Positions 35,501-47,600 of a stretch of 64,000 nt of DNA are shown one piece after another. The notes beneath the pieces were generated by a model, which worked only from the letters and a program-made list of their open reading frames with translations, had not been told where the DNA came from and ran no database searches. This DNA is from Distichodus sexfasciatus (Eukaryota; Chordata; Actinopteri; Characiformes; Distichodontidae). The stretch is from NCBI GenBank assembly GCA_032718565.1, contig JAVGVS010000008.1, positions 6,072,327 through 6,136,326 of the forward strand, given 5' to 3'. A program made the position numbers and the translations under genes. Position 1 is the stretch's first letter. Every line of letters begins with the position of its first letter.

Positions 35501-38500
35501 ATGTGGCTGACGTAGCTCTCCTTGTCTGTGTAACGAGTCTGACACGTAGAGCAGTTCCAAATCTGAACATCAGGAGCGGCAGAGTTCTCTTTCTCGCCCA
35601 AATCTCTGTCTTGTTCTCCATCCTCCTCCTCTTCTCTCCGCCACTCCTCCCCATCGGAGCTTTCGGTTTTCACTGAGCACTTCTGAGCCGAGGTGTCACT
35701 GAGATGAGCTGCTGAGGTTTTGTGAGAAGACTGAGGATGGAGTAGACAAGGAACAAACAACAGAACCAGCTGTTTATTTATTTGGAAAAAAGCCAAATGA
35801 ATTCCAGCGATTTCACAGTTTTAATAAAGACACCAAGCTTTATTTGTGGCTCAGAGTTTCACAATCGAGGTATTCAGCCCTGATCTGCACATATAAGAGC
35901 TTTGTGGCACGAGATACATTTTATCTTGTGGCATGTATACATTTTACTATCATCTTCCGGCTGCCAGTTCCTTTTGGAAAATAGTGAAAATATCATGATA
36001 CACCATTTAAAATCCAGCTTTCGTTCATATTTACATGAGTGAATTAGGTGTCCAGAGGAATGTGTTTAAAATTGTGTTTCTTATTACATCAATATGATGT
36101 TTGTTTACTTTAGAATTGGACATATTATAACCTACTACATCACTCTTTTTCAGAAGCAAATGTCTCAGAACTGAGTTCTCAAATGGCTTGATATTTTGTG
36201 ATTTTGTTACCACAGGAGTAACTGAACTGGCAGCCACAATAATCCATATTTGTAGTACAACATTTTCTTCTCTTATCAAATTAAAAGCAATATGCTGTTT
36301 CAAAATGAATTAAAAATTCAACTACACATGAACACATTCTAAAATATAGATTTGCACAACATAACATGAAGGTCTATTAAATCTTTTTCTACAAAACACA
36401 AATATTTATGTAAAACTCTGGTCTTATTCAAGTATAGCCAGAATCAGAATCAGAATAGCATTTTATTGTCAGTTTTTTTCTTACAAGAGAAAAAAAAACA
36501 AATTTGACTTAGACTTGTACAAGTAATACAAGTAATAAAGTGACATTTAATCTAAACTGAACCAGGAACAAAGAGACAAACCTTCATATGCTCCAGAAGG
36601 GAAGCCCTTTGTGTGAACAGTTTGTTGCATTCAGGACATTTAAACACATGAACCTTCTGCTTCACAAGGTGGGTGTCAAAATGGACATTAAGCAGGGATT
36701 TCTGGGTAAAAACAGTTCGACACAACACACATTTATAGATCTCCCTGTAGAGGAAAAAACAAACACTGATTAATTGTTTGTCCATGTAGAAAACAATGTC
36801 AAACAAAGTGTAAGTATTGTAATGTTAACACACTTGGATTGCCTGGCTGTGTCTGAAAGTCCAGGATGCTGGGCAATGCAGTGGGCATCAGCACTAGGGG
36901 CAGATTTGAAGGCCATGGGGCAGGAGGGGCATTTATGGAAAACTTCACAATGTACTGTCTGCATGTGAGTCTTCACAGCATTCAGGCTATTCATACCTCC
37001 AAACACAAGTTGACAACATGGACACCTAGGGAAAGGGAGAGAGAGAAAGAAAGAGAGATGGGGGGGAGGGAGAGAGAGAGAGAGAGCGAGAGCGAGAGAG
37101 AGAGAGTTTGCTTGTAGTTGTGTGTGTTTATGTATTTATAAGAGAAACAACAATAGTTCTAAAGTACTGGCATTTTGACAATAGTCTTTAAGGGTTCTTA
37201 CACCTTTCCCCAAAGACAAATTCAAGGACTTCAAAGTTCAAATGCATGTTCAACTTCTTTATCTACAAAACAAACTATCCAGTCACATGATTAATTCTAA
37301 AAGTAATGTAAAAGTAATCTGAAAAAGTAATCTACCTTCAAGAGTTTTTCCCCAAAACAAAAGCACATATCAAACATAAAACATCTCATCATTGTCTATT
37401 TTCTTAAGAGACGACACAAATGTGCACTTAATTTCAGATGTACTTCAGTACCTGTATCCCAGCTGGCGAGCATAGTGCAGGCAGACTGTGTGGAGGTGTG
37501 TGTGGAGGTTGCTGGATTGGGAGATGATTCCACACTCAGGACAGACCAGAGGAGAGAGCTTCTGATGAAGCCGTCTGTGGGCTGCAGCACTGCAGGAATT
37601 TCCCAGGGGCATCGGCGGAGAACACTGCATGCAGCACTAAACACACACACAAAAACACACACTCAGCACCAATCTATAAAGAATGCAATGTTGATACTGA
37701 AACATACACTCACAACTGTATCTGTGCCACTGGACTCCGTTTCCTGGAAGTGTGCGGCCAGTTCTTCTTTCGAGCTGAAAGGACTCTTACACTCTGGGCA
37801 GCTGAAAAGCATGAATGAGCAAATTAAAGTTAAAGGGAGAGTCTTGGGTGGACTGTTACTTATATCAGGTCCTGAAGTGACGTTTGTTGTTACCAGCTAT
37901 CCATAGACCCAGACTGGCCCGGAGTGTCGTCTTTAGTTCTTAACCAAGATGAAGTGACAGGAGATGGGGACAGCATACCTGTAGGGACAGGATTTACAAA
38001 TTAGAAAGCAAATATTTAAGCCTATATATAGCTCAGGTTTCTGAATGATGAATTTAGGATACGGTTACTCATCATTTTCATCCACCGGCACCTGGTGCTT
38101 GTGCCTCCAGGTGTCACTGAAAATGTCTTTTACAGCACATTTCATAAGGTTTGCATACTGGTATCTAATGTCCACCTCTGGGACTGCTGTCTAAACATTC
38201 CCTCATTTCACTCTTGGTCCTAAATAAATCAATTTATGAGCAATTTTAGCAGAATTCAAAAATGCTAACACTATTTTGGTAACGGGTTTAAATGTGATTT
38301 AAAAAGATGTGCTTTCCAACAACTCACCTATAGGCACAGCGTCTTGCTGGCCCATCATCTGTTCCACGCTGACAGGCCTCATGACGAGGTGAGAGCACTG
38401 CATGACCAGACCTTTCTCCTTGTGTTCGCGAGCGTGCAGAAGCAGACTGCACTTGTTGAAGAAGGCCAGGCGTTTTGCACAGTGGTTACACGTCACCTCA

Positions 38501-40566
38501 ATCCGCAGAGAGCGGCGGTCGTAGTGGCGCACGAGGCTGCGCTCCAAAGCAAACGCATCTCCACACTCCAGGCATCTGTAGCCTGTGGCAGGAACGCCAA
38601 GGCCCCACTCTGGGGGAGGAAGGGTGGAGAGGTCAGGCTGGTAGCTGGGCAATGGGTTCTTGCTGTTGAGGATTTTGTTGAAGGCCTCCACCAAGCTCGA
38701 CTGGCTACGAGATATCACTGCTCCAGGACTGTTCACAATGGATGCCGGCCGGGCCGAAGTCGAGGCACCATAGACCGTTTTTGGAGTCAGTGTGCGAACG
38801 CTAATGCCCGCACCCGAGGAGGGGGAAGAAGCAGAAGTTTGACCTTTTGTCGTGGCAGAGGCCACTTTCTTAGCCTTGCTGGCTGCAAACAACATGGCTG
38901 TGCTGGCGTCCTGTAATGTTGAGACCGGCAGCGCTTGAGCATTCAAAGTTTGTCCAGACATGGTAGCAGCAGCTCTCTTAGGCCTACTTACCACCTTTTG
39001 GCCACCTATCTGAATCTTAGTGCCATCAGAGCTCTTGGAGGCCCCAGCTGCAGCTGCTTTAGGAGCCAGTCTTGTAACAGTACGTGTGATGTTGCCAGTA
39101 GGGGTTTTAACCATCTTGATTCGAACTTTGAGGGGTCTAGAAGCAACTGGGGCATCAGGGCTGTTCTCTAGAGTAGAAACTGGGACAATTCCAGAGGATT
39201 TTACTTCCAGCTTTTCTGTCTTTGTCTCCTCATCACTTTTATTTTTGCTTTTAAACTGCTGTTCGCCATTCTTTTGTACCTGTTCACTCTCCTCACTTTC
39301 CATAGGTTCACCCTCAGCAGGAACCTCCGTTTTTCTTAATGGAGCAAGTACTTTCCCTTCTGGGTTGGTGGTCTGAGTTTGGCCAGTGCTGCACGAGGCA
39401 GGTGCTGTCAATAAGCTGCACCCCTGTGGTAAGGCAGGCACTTCAGGCTCAGGGCTCTCAGGAGAGTCTCTCTCCTCAACAATGTGCTCTGGGTATTCTT
39501 CGTTTTTTGGTAAGTCCAAATTTTCAGTCATGGGAAGGGGAGTGTCACTGATCTGTGGGATCGCCTTGTGGAGGACAGAGGAAGTTTTGTGCTGTGGGAC
39601 AGAAGACGCCTCTCCAGTTTGCTCATTACTGATAGGCAAAGTTGGAGAGGGGGGATGAAATTCACTAGATGACCTGAGCCTTCGTGGAAACTTGGGAGGT
39701 GTTGCCATTTCAAGGTCTGGACTCTCTTGAATCATGAGGGGAGAGCTTCCCAGGTCCGGTTCTGACTCTTCATCTTCAGATATGGTGTGATGAACTCTGG
39801 CCCCTGAGTTACTGTTTATAGACTGAGGAGCTAAGGGGGACATGGGGGATGTAGGACTGTCAGCTTCATCTTTGGAGGAAACCAATCCAGTTACATTTGT
39901 GGAAGAGTGGGAAGGAGCCCCCCTGGGCTGGAAGCTTGCTGAGTGATTTGAGGACTCTCCACCTTGATTGTTCTTGTCATTTTCACTGATTGTTCTAGGT
40001 GAGCAAGGGGACCAGAGCTGGCCATTGGACTGCATTTGAGACTGACGGGAATGCAGAGAAGGTTCCACAACCCCATCTGAGACAGCTCTAAAACCGTTAT
40101 GTATAAGTGGGTCAGAGGGCACTAGATCATGTGCTTGGGGGACAAGTTGTTGCGACAACAGCCCTCCACCTCCATCATCACTTCGGTCGACATCTTTTAA
40201 GACATTGCTTACACGGCTAGACATCTCCTCATTGTCCTCCTCCTCCTCCTCATCATCATCGTCATCGTCCTCCTCTTCTTCCTCCTCTCCTCGACCATAA
40301 ACATCAGGACACACACTGTTTTTCACTATAACACTGATAGAGGAAGGGTCATGAGAGGTCAATGGGACACTTTCATGGACACCTGCTGGTCCAGAGGAAC
40401 GCTGATTTGAACCTCCACTTCTCTCCTTTCCACCAGAGGTACTAGATTCGCTGTGATTCCCTTCAGGATCCGCTGTGTTGGACTGAATTGCCTCTTTTGC
40501 ATCAATGTCCGGAATGTCAAACGCTGCCAAGAGGTCATCAAAATCGGGAGTCTTCATATCCCCCAT
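32505..40566 (-). CDS. znf687: Zinc finger protein 687 (ZNF687/ZNF592/ZNF532 family)
   Basis: Nuclear C2H2 zinc-finger protein; in mammals ZNF687, ZNF592 and ZNF532 associate with the Z3/ZMYND8 transcription complex. Coding exons on the - strand: 40566-38328, 37978-37894, 37801-37714, 37636-37452, 37025-36834, 36744-36582, 35730-35482, 35182-35070, 34844-34742, 33068-32505. Lengths sum to 3,981 bases, an intact frame of 1,326 aa, slightly longer than the roughly 1,240 aa human protein. It begins MGDMKTPDFDDLLAAFDIPD, the family's signature start. A long disordered N-terminal half follows, with an acidic Asp/Glu run near residues 97-112 and a basic KVRIKMVKTPTGNITRTVTR segment shared with ZNF532. 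The family finger YRCLECGDAFALERSLVRHY sits near residue 668, and many spaced C2H2 fingers run to the C-terminus, including CKVCGRHFSKVSDLNTHFRTH in the last exon. A neighbour of setdb1, as expected for the ZNF687 rather than the ZNF532/592 locus. Whether this is a teleost duplicate (a or b copy) cannot be told. Confidence 0.92.
34045..34260 (+). repeat. tRNA-derived SINE-like repeat, decayed
   Basis: Contains 'cctgggtttgattcctgag' (B-box-like), then 'gggcctttctgtgtggagtt', 'tgcatgctctcccc' and 'cctcccacagtccaa' in the order seen in a widespread fish SINE-like repeat. A second copy is at 58,660-59,160. Lies in the last znf687 intron. Confidence 0.6.
36430..36545 (-). mobile_element. LINE (L2-type) tail fragment
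   Basis: 'agaatcagaatcagaatagcattttattgtca' followed by 'acaaatttgact' is the reverse complement of the common L2-type 3' tail in fish. Lies in a znf687 intron and is non-coding. Confidence 0.5.
37031..37107. repeat. (GA)n purine tract
   Basis: GAGA-rich run just upstream, in transcript terms, of the acceptor of znf687 exon 37025-36834. On the transcribed sense strand it is the CT-rich polypyrimidine tract before the AG, so it is probably functional in splicing. Confidence 0.85.
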
Positions 40567-40586
40567 TTCGGTGTGACCAAAAGACG

Positions 40587-41258
40587 TCTAAAAACACACA
40601 AAATAGCATTCTGTAATTGACAAAAAGCATTAAAATCCACTATGTTTATCAAATTTAGGGAAAAAAACGTCCTTTAATATTTAATTTCCCAAGCAATAAC
40701 ATCTAAGGATTTTAGTTTCGGTAAGAATCAAGTGGATTTAAACTTCCTTTTAGCACCAGAACATGAGTTAACAAGAAAACATTTCGTCCTAACGCATAGC
40801 ATCTCTATAAGAACAAACAGCAGCCTACATAGCAGGCTAAATGCTAACAACACAGCCTGACAGGTCCCTTCAAAAAATAAACATCAGTGTAACTATTTAC
40901 ATGATTAGTTCATATACACACAAAGTAAACATTTCCTTGTGCACTAACGTCCACAAAGGCAAGCTACGTTACATTTCAACTCCAGAAAAGTCGCGCAGCG
41001 GACAGGAGGTTAGCTAAGCCAGCTAGCCGGACTCTAACATGGGTGTTATTCGAGCCACATCAACTCGCCCAGTAGCTGGCAAGCTAAGCTAATGTGCGAA
41101 TTTGAAGCGAAATTAACAAATAACATACAAATCTCGGCTCTTCACGCGTCGCAGGTTGGTAATGTAAATACTGGACATATATTTTAGGCGAACAAGAGGA
41201 ATTAAAATGTCTACAGCCTGCAGTAACCTAAAAACGGGAAACTTTGTTGAGCGATACC
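40587..41258 (-). other. First intron of znf687
   Basis: The 5' UTR of the coding exon begins at the acceptor just above 40,587. A noncoding first exon ends at 41,258 with CCAG|gtatcg on the - strand. The intron between is AT-rich and featureless apart from short runs of sequence resembling other vertebrate first introns. Confidence 0.55.
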
Positions 41259-41400
41259 TGGTCGGGAGCTACTGACTGTTCCTGGCTTTTGCCAGGCGCA
41301 CAGCGATGACGTCATCGCCGATGCTCAGCTAGTGATTGCGCTCAGTTATGCGTCTGACACGGCTTGTCGCTCTCTTCGCAGTGCGCTCCATTTCTCTTCG
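41259..41400 (-). promoter_or_regulatory. znf687 promoter and noncoding first exon, with CRE palindrome
   Basis: A perfect CRE/ATF site TGACGTCA (41,307-41,314) sits inside the 14-bp palindrome CGATGACGTCATCG, in a CpG-containing stretch immediately upstream of the proposed splice donor of exon 1. Consensus CREs near vertebrate start sites bind CREB/ATF proteins. The transcription start itself is inferred. Confidence 0.5.
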
Positions 41401-42248
41401 CATTTTGGTCCTGCTCAGTCATTGAAACTATTGGATTTACGGGCTTAGTATGATGCAATACTTATCGTTATCAGTGTTGGGCACATTACTTAAAAAAAGT
41501 AATTAGTTATAGTTACTAGTTACCTCTTCCAAAAAGTAACTTAGTTAGTAACTGAGTTACAGCATTATAAAAGTAACTAGTTACCAGGGAAAGTAACTTA
41601 TGCATTACATTTTTTTTAAAAATGTTCAAATATGTCAAAAAATGTGGCTCCCCCTCCCCGCTTTGATGGAAATTTAGCTGTATGTTCAATTATTTGTAAT
41701 AACTCTGACTATTAAATATGTGTAATTAATTAAATAGACACTTAATATAAATACAAGTCTAAATATAAATAAAATACATTTTTAACAGAAAACATTGTAC
41801 ACAAATCTACACTATTCTAATATCGCTGTGGGACAATGTGAGACAAGACACCTATCAAATTTAATATATCATTGTAGATTTGGTCATTACTATGTATATA
41901 ATAGTAGAATGATAAAACACAATAGATGTTTTAGAACTTTTCATATTCATTGCACATCAACAGGCCGCAACTGGCGATCAAATAGGTCTAAATTAAATTA
42001 TGCTTGTACTCTACCTTAGCCAATCATCATCCCTTATGCGGTTGTCTCGCCCCTCACCAAAGAAAAGAAAAAAGCTTTGCCGCTCCTGTAGCTGAGAGCT
42101 TGGTCGGATGAAAACAGCTTAATAACAGTAACGCGCCGCTTGTTATTGTCAATAACGGTAACGGCGTTGTAACGATGGAAACAGTAATTGGGTAGATTAC
42201 CCATTACTGAAAAATGACTTTTTTCAGTAACGCCGTTATTCCCATCAC

Positions 42249-43703
42249 CAGTGTTGGGAGTAACGCATTACAAAAGTAACGAGTTACAGTAACGGATTAC
42301 TTTTTGCTGTAACGTAGTAGTGTAAGACACTACTTATCCATTTTCAGTAATATTTTACTCGGTACATGTTCAGTAACGCGTGCGTTACAAAGCACTTTTA
42401 ACCAAAAATGTATTTGTTTAAAAACAGCAAGACCGCGAGACCTCATATTAATTATTTATGATTAAAAAAAAAAAATGCGCGAGAGTTGTATGTCCTGTTC
42501 GTGGTTAGTTGAGCCCCTTGCACAATGCAACACATAAGGCTTACTGCCGAACTGCCCAAACCCGCCCCTTTCAAACCGCGCGCGTACAAATCTCACTCGA
42601 GCAAAAAAGCCGCTCGTCGGTCATCTACTTTGCACGCGAGGCCATTTAACACATCGAGAGGAAAAAAGACATTCGAGAGAGGAAAAATACAGTTTGCGCG
42701 CAATATTATCACACCCGCGCACTCGGTTCTTAATTTTGTGCTCTTGAGTTTCAAATTTACGCCTGCGAAATTTTGGCGGCAAGCCATTTTGCTCGCTCTA
42801 GTTTTGGCATTGATGTGACGCCATACTTGCTCCTCCGGGAGATGGCAGAAGACAGTACTTTTGCGAGGTGGACGTTTGCACATTACTTTAAATTCGTCAG
42901 GGATAAGGACAAAAAGAACGTTTTAGTCAAGTGCAATCTTTGCCCAAACCCTAAAGAACTATCGACGTTGAGAAATAGCACTTACCTGACTTTATTAAGA
43001 ATCCTAATTTATTCTGTTTTGTTGTCTTTTTTGAAGGCATATGCCTACGGGTCTTTATTTGGCCTGTCTTGTCTTAGCTGTTACAGGCTATGTTCAGCCT
43101 ATGTTCTTTTTTTCAAACTGAAATCACTGAGGCTGAGGAATAGTCGTCCGTATTGTATTGTACTGTACAATGAGAAATCATAAGCTGCACCCATCGTGCA
43201 TAATGCATGACTTACGTTGTGAATCTCTTGAATTCAAATATGAGAATGAAGGAATGACAATCGTAAGAAAAAATGCATCTTTTCTTCTCATTATAGTGAG
43301 CATTAGTGTGTGATATAGTTTTGTTTTGTTTAATGATGAACAGGCCTAGACTTAATATTTATTCCACCTCTATTCTGATGTTATTCAAATTCTGGTCATT
43401 TTTCATTTTGGCTGTTAATGTTTCTTACTTTGCCAGTTATATTATTGTTTGTAGTCTGGTTAGTACATAATCATTATGCTACAAACATCACCTTCTACTA
43501 GGCATGTAATGATCTGCAATATTTTTTCTCATATTAGAAAGTCAAGTATTTTCACAGTTATTTTGGTGAAAGTAACTGAAAAGTTACAGAAGTCATGCAA
43601 CGATTACAATTCTGAGACAGTAATATTGTAAGGATTACATTTGAATACCAGTAACAAGTAATGTATAGTGTATTACACTTTGCAGGTAACTTGCACAACA
43701 CTG
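42249..43703 (+). mobile_element. Inner hAT element inserted in the outer MITE
   Basis: Ends CAGTGTTGGGAG (42,249) and CACAACACTG (to 43,703). Flanked on both sides by a perfect 8-bp target-site duplication, cccatcac, at 42,241-42,248 and 43,704-43,711, the length hAT transposases produce. The inner copy interrupts the right terminal repeat of the outer one, so it is the younger. It carries a fragment of transposase coding sequence. Confidence 0.92.
42843..42995 (+). pseudogene. BED-finger fragment of a hAT transposase
   Basis: Reads MAEDSTFARWTFAHYFKFV then KNVLVKCNLCPNPKELSTL. A W..F.HYFKF lead followed by VKCNLC is the start of a BED-type zinc finger, the N-terminal DNA-binding domain of hAT transposases and ZBED proteins. 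The second half of the finger (His pair) and the catalytic domain are absent, so this is a 5' remnant after internal deletion. Confidence 0.7.
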
Positions 43704-44064
43704 CCCATCACTGATCATTATTAAGACTGAGCAAACAATACTAAACTTAAGCAAATATATTACATGAAAGAGCCACTATGTCTACTGAAAAAAGTAGACA
43801 TTTTAAATGGCTAATAAAATAACAAGACTAACAAAGGATTTGTATGAAAAAGTGTTAGGCCCCACAGATATATCTCTTACTAGGTGTCTCAGTTTGACAA
43901 TGTATCATTTTAGTGTAGTATTGTATTTTTATTTGATTAGTAACTATGATTCTTGCGTGCGGTTTGGGACAAAACCTCGTTGTATTTACAACAACCAAAT
44001 CCGCACACGGTAGGCGGGTACAAACGTTGCTCGTGGCTTGTCCCTCACTACGTTCTGTAGCTCT

Positions 44065-44103
44065 GATTGGCCAGGAAGGAGCGCTACCAGATGAGCATGC
44101 GCA
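44065..44103 (+). promoter_or_regulatory. setdb1 promoter motifs: inverted CCAAT and NRF1-like site
   Basis: GATTGG (44,065-44,070, an inverted CCAAT) lies about 25 bp before GCATGCGCA (44,095-44,103), which matches the core of the NRF1 consensus. Both are typical of TATA-less housekeeping promoters. The first setdb1 exon presumably starts shortly after, but its exact limits and donor were not resolved. Confidence 0.45.
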
Positions 44104-44673
44104 TTACGTGCAAGTTTGGACTCTGCCGGAGTGATGTTAGCGAATGTGGTCATCTAATCAGGTTTCTTGAAAATGGCTCCATTGCGAAGCCGACGCGTTG
44201 TTAACGATAGCGATAAATAAATTTACCGATGTGATTCTGTCTTGTTTGAGCTAGTGGATCTTGAGCAGTTTTCTAAGGAATCGCCGAGGCCGCACTTTGT
44301 TAGTAAGCTAGGCTAACTAGCTTACTGGCTCACTTAGGTAGCATCAACATTCGCCTGATTTTTTCTCAGTATTGCAAATTGAGACTCTTTTTTGCAAATG
44401 CCGTGTATTTTTCCTGTCTGGATTGTAGCTGTTTTTCTAGTATATTTATAAAACGTGTCTAGAAAAATGTGCATGGTGTTTGTGAGATTTGTGCGGGAAA
44501 CGAGCCTGCATATTGTTTCTCTAACACCGAAGGTAGCAATGGGGGGTTATCTGTTAGGCTGTTTTAAGCAGAGTTGCTGGGCACTAAATTAATTCTTATT
44601 TAATTCTGGAATTAGATCACTTTGAGTTATATCATCATCATCATTATGTTAATATTTCTGATTTGTCAGAGGT

Positions 44674-47600
44674 ATGGAGATGGGCACAGTTCTGGATGGA
44701 GGGATTGAGATGGAGCTAGATCCAGAGCTGGAGGAGGAATTGGGGATCTCTCTGGACGAGCTGCGCAAATGGATTGACGAGCAGGTGGAAGAAAGTGAGG
44801 TGGTGAAGCAAAGGAAAGCTCAGTTAGCCGAACTGCAGGAATGGGTGGAACAGCAAGAAAAAGACATGGCCACAGTAGAGACACTCTGCTCCAATGCATC
44901 AGAGTAAGTGTGTATGTAACATCTAATCTATGTATGGCTACATACAATGTTATTAGAAATGTTGGCGTGTGTAAGTTCGCAATCTTGTGATGGTGACCAT
45001 GACATTGAGTTTGTAAACATTTGGGCCTGTGCTTAGGAAATGTAAATCACTTTGGATAAAAGCACCTGACAATTACCATAAAATTAAATTACTATATTCT
45101 TGGGGTGGTGAAAGTTGTCCAGTGGGAGGATACTCTTTTGGGAAGAGTTGAGGAGTTCTAGGTCTGCCATACCTCCAGCAGTACCACCGTTAAGTCCCTA
45201 AGTAAGGTCCTTAGTCCCAAGTTGCTGCAGGGAGACTCTCTTTCATAACTGTAAGATAATGTAAGCCAGTAACCATAACTGTATGTTTTAGGAAAGTATG
45301 GGTATATAAGGTATACAGTAGTATGATAAATATTTGTGTGTATTGTCAGTATTACATGATGGAGCTTATTGAAATTGTATTTCACAGGTCAGTAGTACAC
45401 TGTGAGGCTCTGGTTAAAGAGGTTTACAGTAAAATGGGTCTCATGTATCTGGAGAGCAGCTCTGACGACGAGGCTGGGGTCAAGGGCAAAGCATCTGAGA
45501 TTATTGAAATCGATGATGATGATGAAGAAGAAGAAGATGATGATGATGTCATTGCTGTGGGATGTGGTAGGTGAATGCATGTTAGTAGGGTAATATTGCA
45601 GGGGTGGGTTCCAATATCTATGTTGTAGCGGGTAGACACGGTGTCAACACATTTGGTTTTTCTTTTGCCATTGATCCTCTAATCACATTAAGCACTCTGA
45701 TCTCTTCCACAGTAGTTCCACCAAAGAAAGTTGTAACCCCTGTCAAAGACTCAACAGTAAGTAAAGGAATATCGGCTTGCACTATAAAGCTAGGTATAAT
45801 TCAGCAGCATGTGCTGAGTTCTACCATACAAATATGAGTTGTCTTAAATATAGAAAAGCACACTGAAATCATTTTCTTCTTGTATTACTTTCATTTATTT
45901 GTTTAGTTTATGGAAGCATCAGCAGCACTTCAGAGAACCACACAGCAGGTGCAGAATCTGATGCAAACAGTCACTAAACCAGCAGGGTCTTCATCTACTG
46001 CCATCACTATGCCCAAAACTGTGGCTCCTCCCCCTCGAGGTACCTCACAGAATATTCCAGCAGTGTTTGTGTCCTCTGCCCAAGCTAACGCACCTACAGC
46101 TCCAAACCCCAGCCTTAAACAGGATATCATGAAAATAAACATGAGCATTCTGGGAAAGAAACGCACTAAGACCTGGCACCGTGGGACCCTGGTTGCCATC
46201 AACTCTGTAGGTAAGGAGAGTCACTGAATTTAGCTGCACATTTTCACATAGAACTTTATCTAGTTATATTTAAATTGAATGTAGTTTTCTAGATTATTTT
46301 TAGCAGTTTAGTCTCTTGCTTTGTTTTTACTTCTTTCATTGTATATGGGTGTTTTGTTTGTACATTTTATAAGAATATTTAAGCTAAATTATGAGAAAAG
46401 CTCAGCAACTCGTATGATTCCTCTATGAACATCACATGCAAAAGTTATATAAATGTTTTGCAAATCTCATGTGTATCAGGGAACAGCTTCAAGTACAAGG
46501 TGAAGTTTGAGAACAAGGGCAAGAGTCTCCTGTCGGGAAACCATGTAGCGTTCGACTACCACCCGACCCTGGAGAGGCTGTACGTTGGCGCCCGTGTGGT
46601 CGCAAAGTACAAGGACGGTAACCAGGTGTGGCTTTACGCAGGTCTTGTGGCCGAGATGCCTAACAGCAAGAACCGCATGAGGTGAGCATGGTGGCTGGAG
46701 AAGGACAGGGAGAGAGATTTTCTGTTGGGGTTAAACACAACTGATTTCTTGTTGCATGTCTTTACAGGTTTCTGATCTTTTTTGACGATGGTTACGCATC
46801 CTACGTTGGCCTACCAGACCTGTACCCTGTCTGTAGACCTTGTAAGAGTCTGATCATTTGTTCTCTTTGTTTTAATTTTCTTTTGTTTAGAGCAGATTAC
46901 GCACTCTGTTAACCACAGTTAAGCTTTTACACAATTAAGATCTATTAATCACACTCTTTTATTCAGAATGGAGCCATTTGAGATTATGTCCTTGTATTTT
47001 CACACACAGTGAAGAAGACATGGGAGGACATAGAGGATGAGTCTTGCAGGGATTTTATTGAGGAGTACATCACCGCATACCCCAACAGGCCCATGGTCCT
47101 TCTGAAACCAGGCCAGGTCATCAAGACAGAGTGGGAGGGGACGTGGTGGAGGAGCCGAGTGGAGGAGGTGGACGGCAGCCTCGTCAAAATGCTTTTCCTG
47201 GTCAGAGTCACATCGCTTCCTGCTACTCTTACTGTCATACCATTTAATACTATGTAATTGTAATAACACCAACACGTGGATAAGAGTGTAAACCACTTCT
47301 TCAAGGATAGAGTTTGCTTTAATCTACACATTTTCAAATTAACCGGTTTTGACAATTTGTGTATATGTGTACGCACAAATAGTTTCTAATGCTCTTTGTA
47401 TGCTGTGTGCAGGATGATAAGCGCAGCGAGTGGATCTACCGTGGTTCCACACGCCTGGAACCCATGTTCAACCTGAAAATAGGTGCCGCTAGCACCCAGG
47501 GGAAAAACCAGCAACGGCCGCGACCCAACATGGGTAACTCATCTTTCAACATCCGTTACTGATGTTTTTGAGTGCAGTTAGCAAACCTATAACTGCCCAG

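Larger units (their letters stand above)
41472..43713. mobile_element. Outer hAT MITE, about 779 bp without its insertion
   Basis: Ends CAGTGTTGGGC (41,472) and GCCCATCACTG (to 43,713), an inverted hAT-type pair. Flanked by atcgttat (41,464-41,471) and atcattat (43,714-43,721), an 8-bp target-site duplication with one mismatch. The outer element is 41,472-42,248 plus its last bases after the inner insertion. The ends carry repeated 'gtaac' motifs. No coding capacity of its own. Confidence 0.85.

Noticed and set aside
38344..38916. 190-codon open frame on the + strand across the large znf687 exon
   Set aside because: It is the reverse-complement shadow of a well-supported znf687 coding exon and has no recognisable domain.
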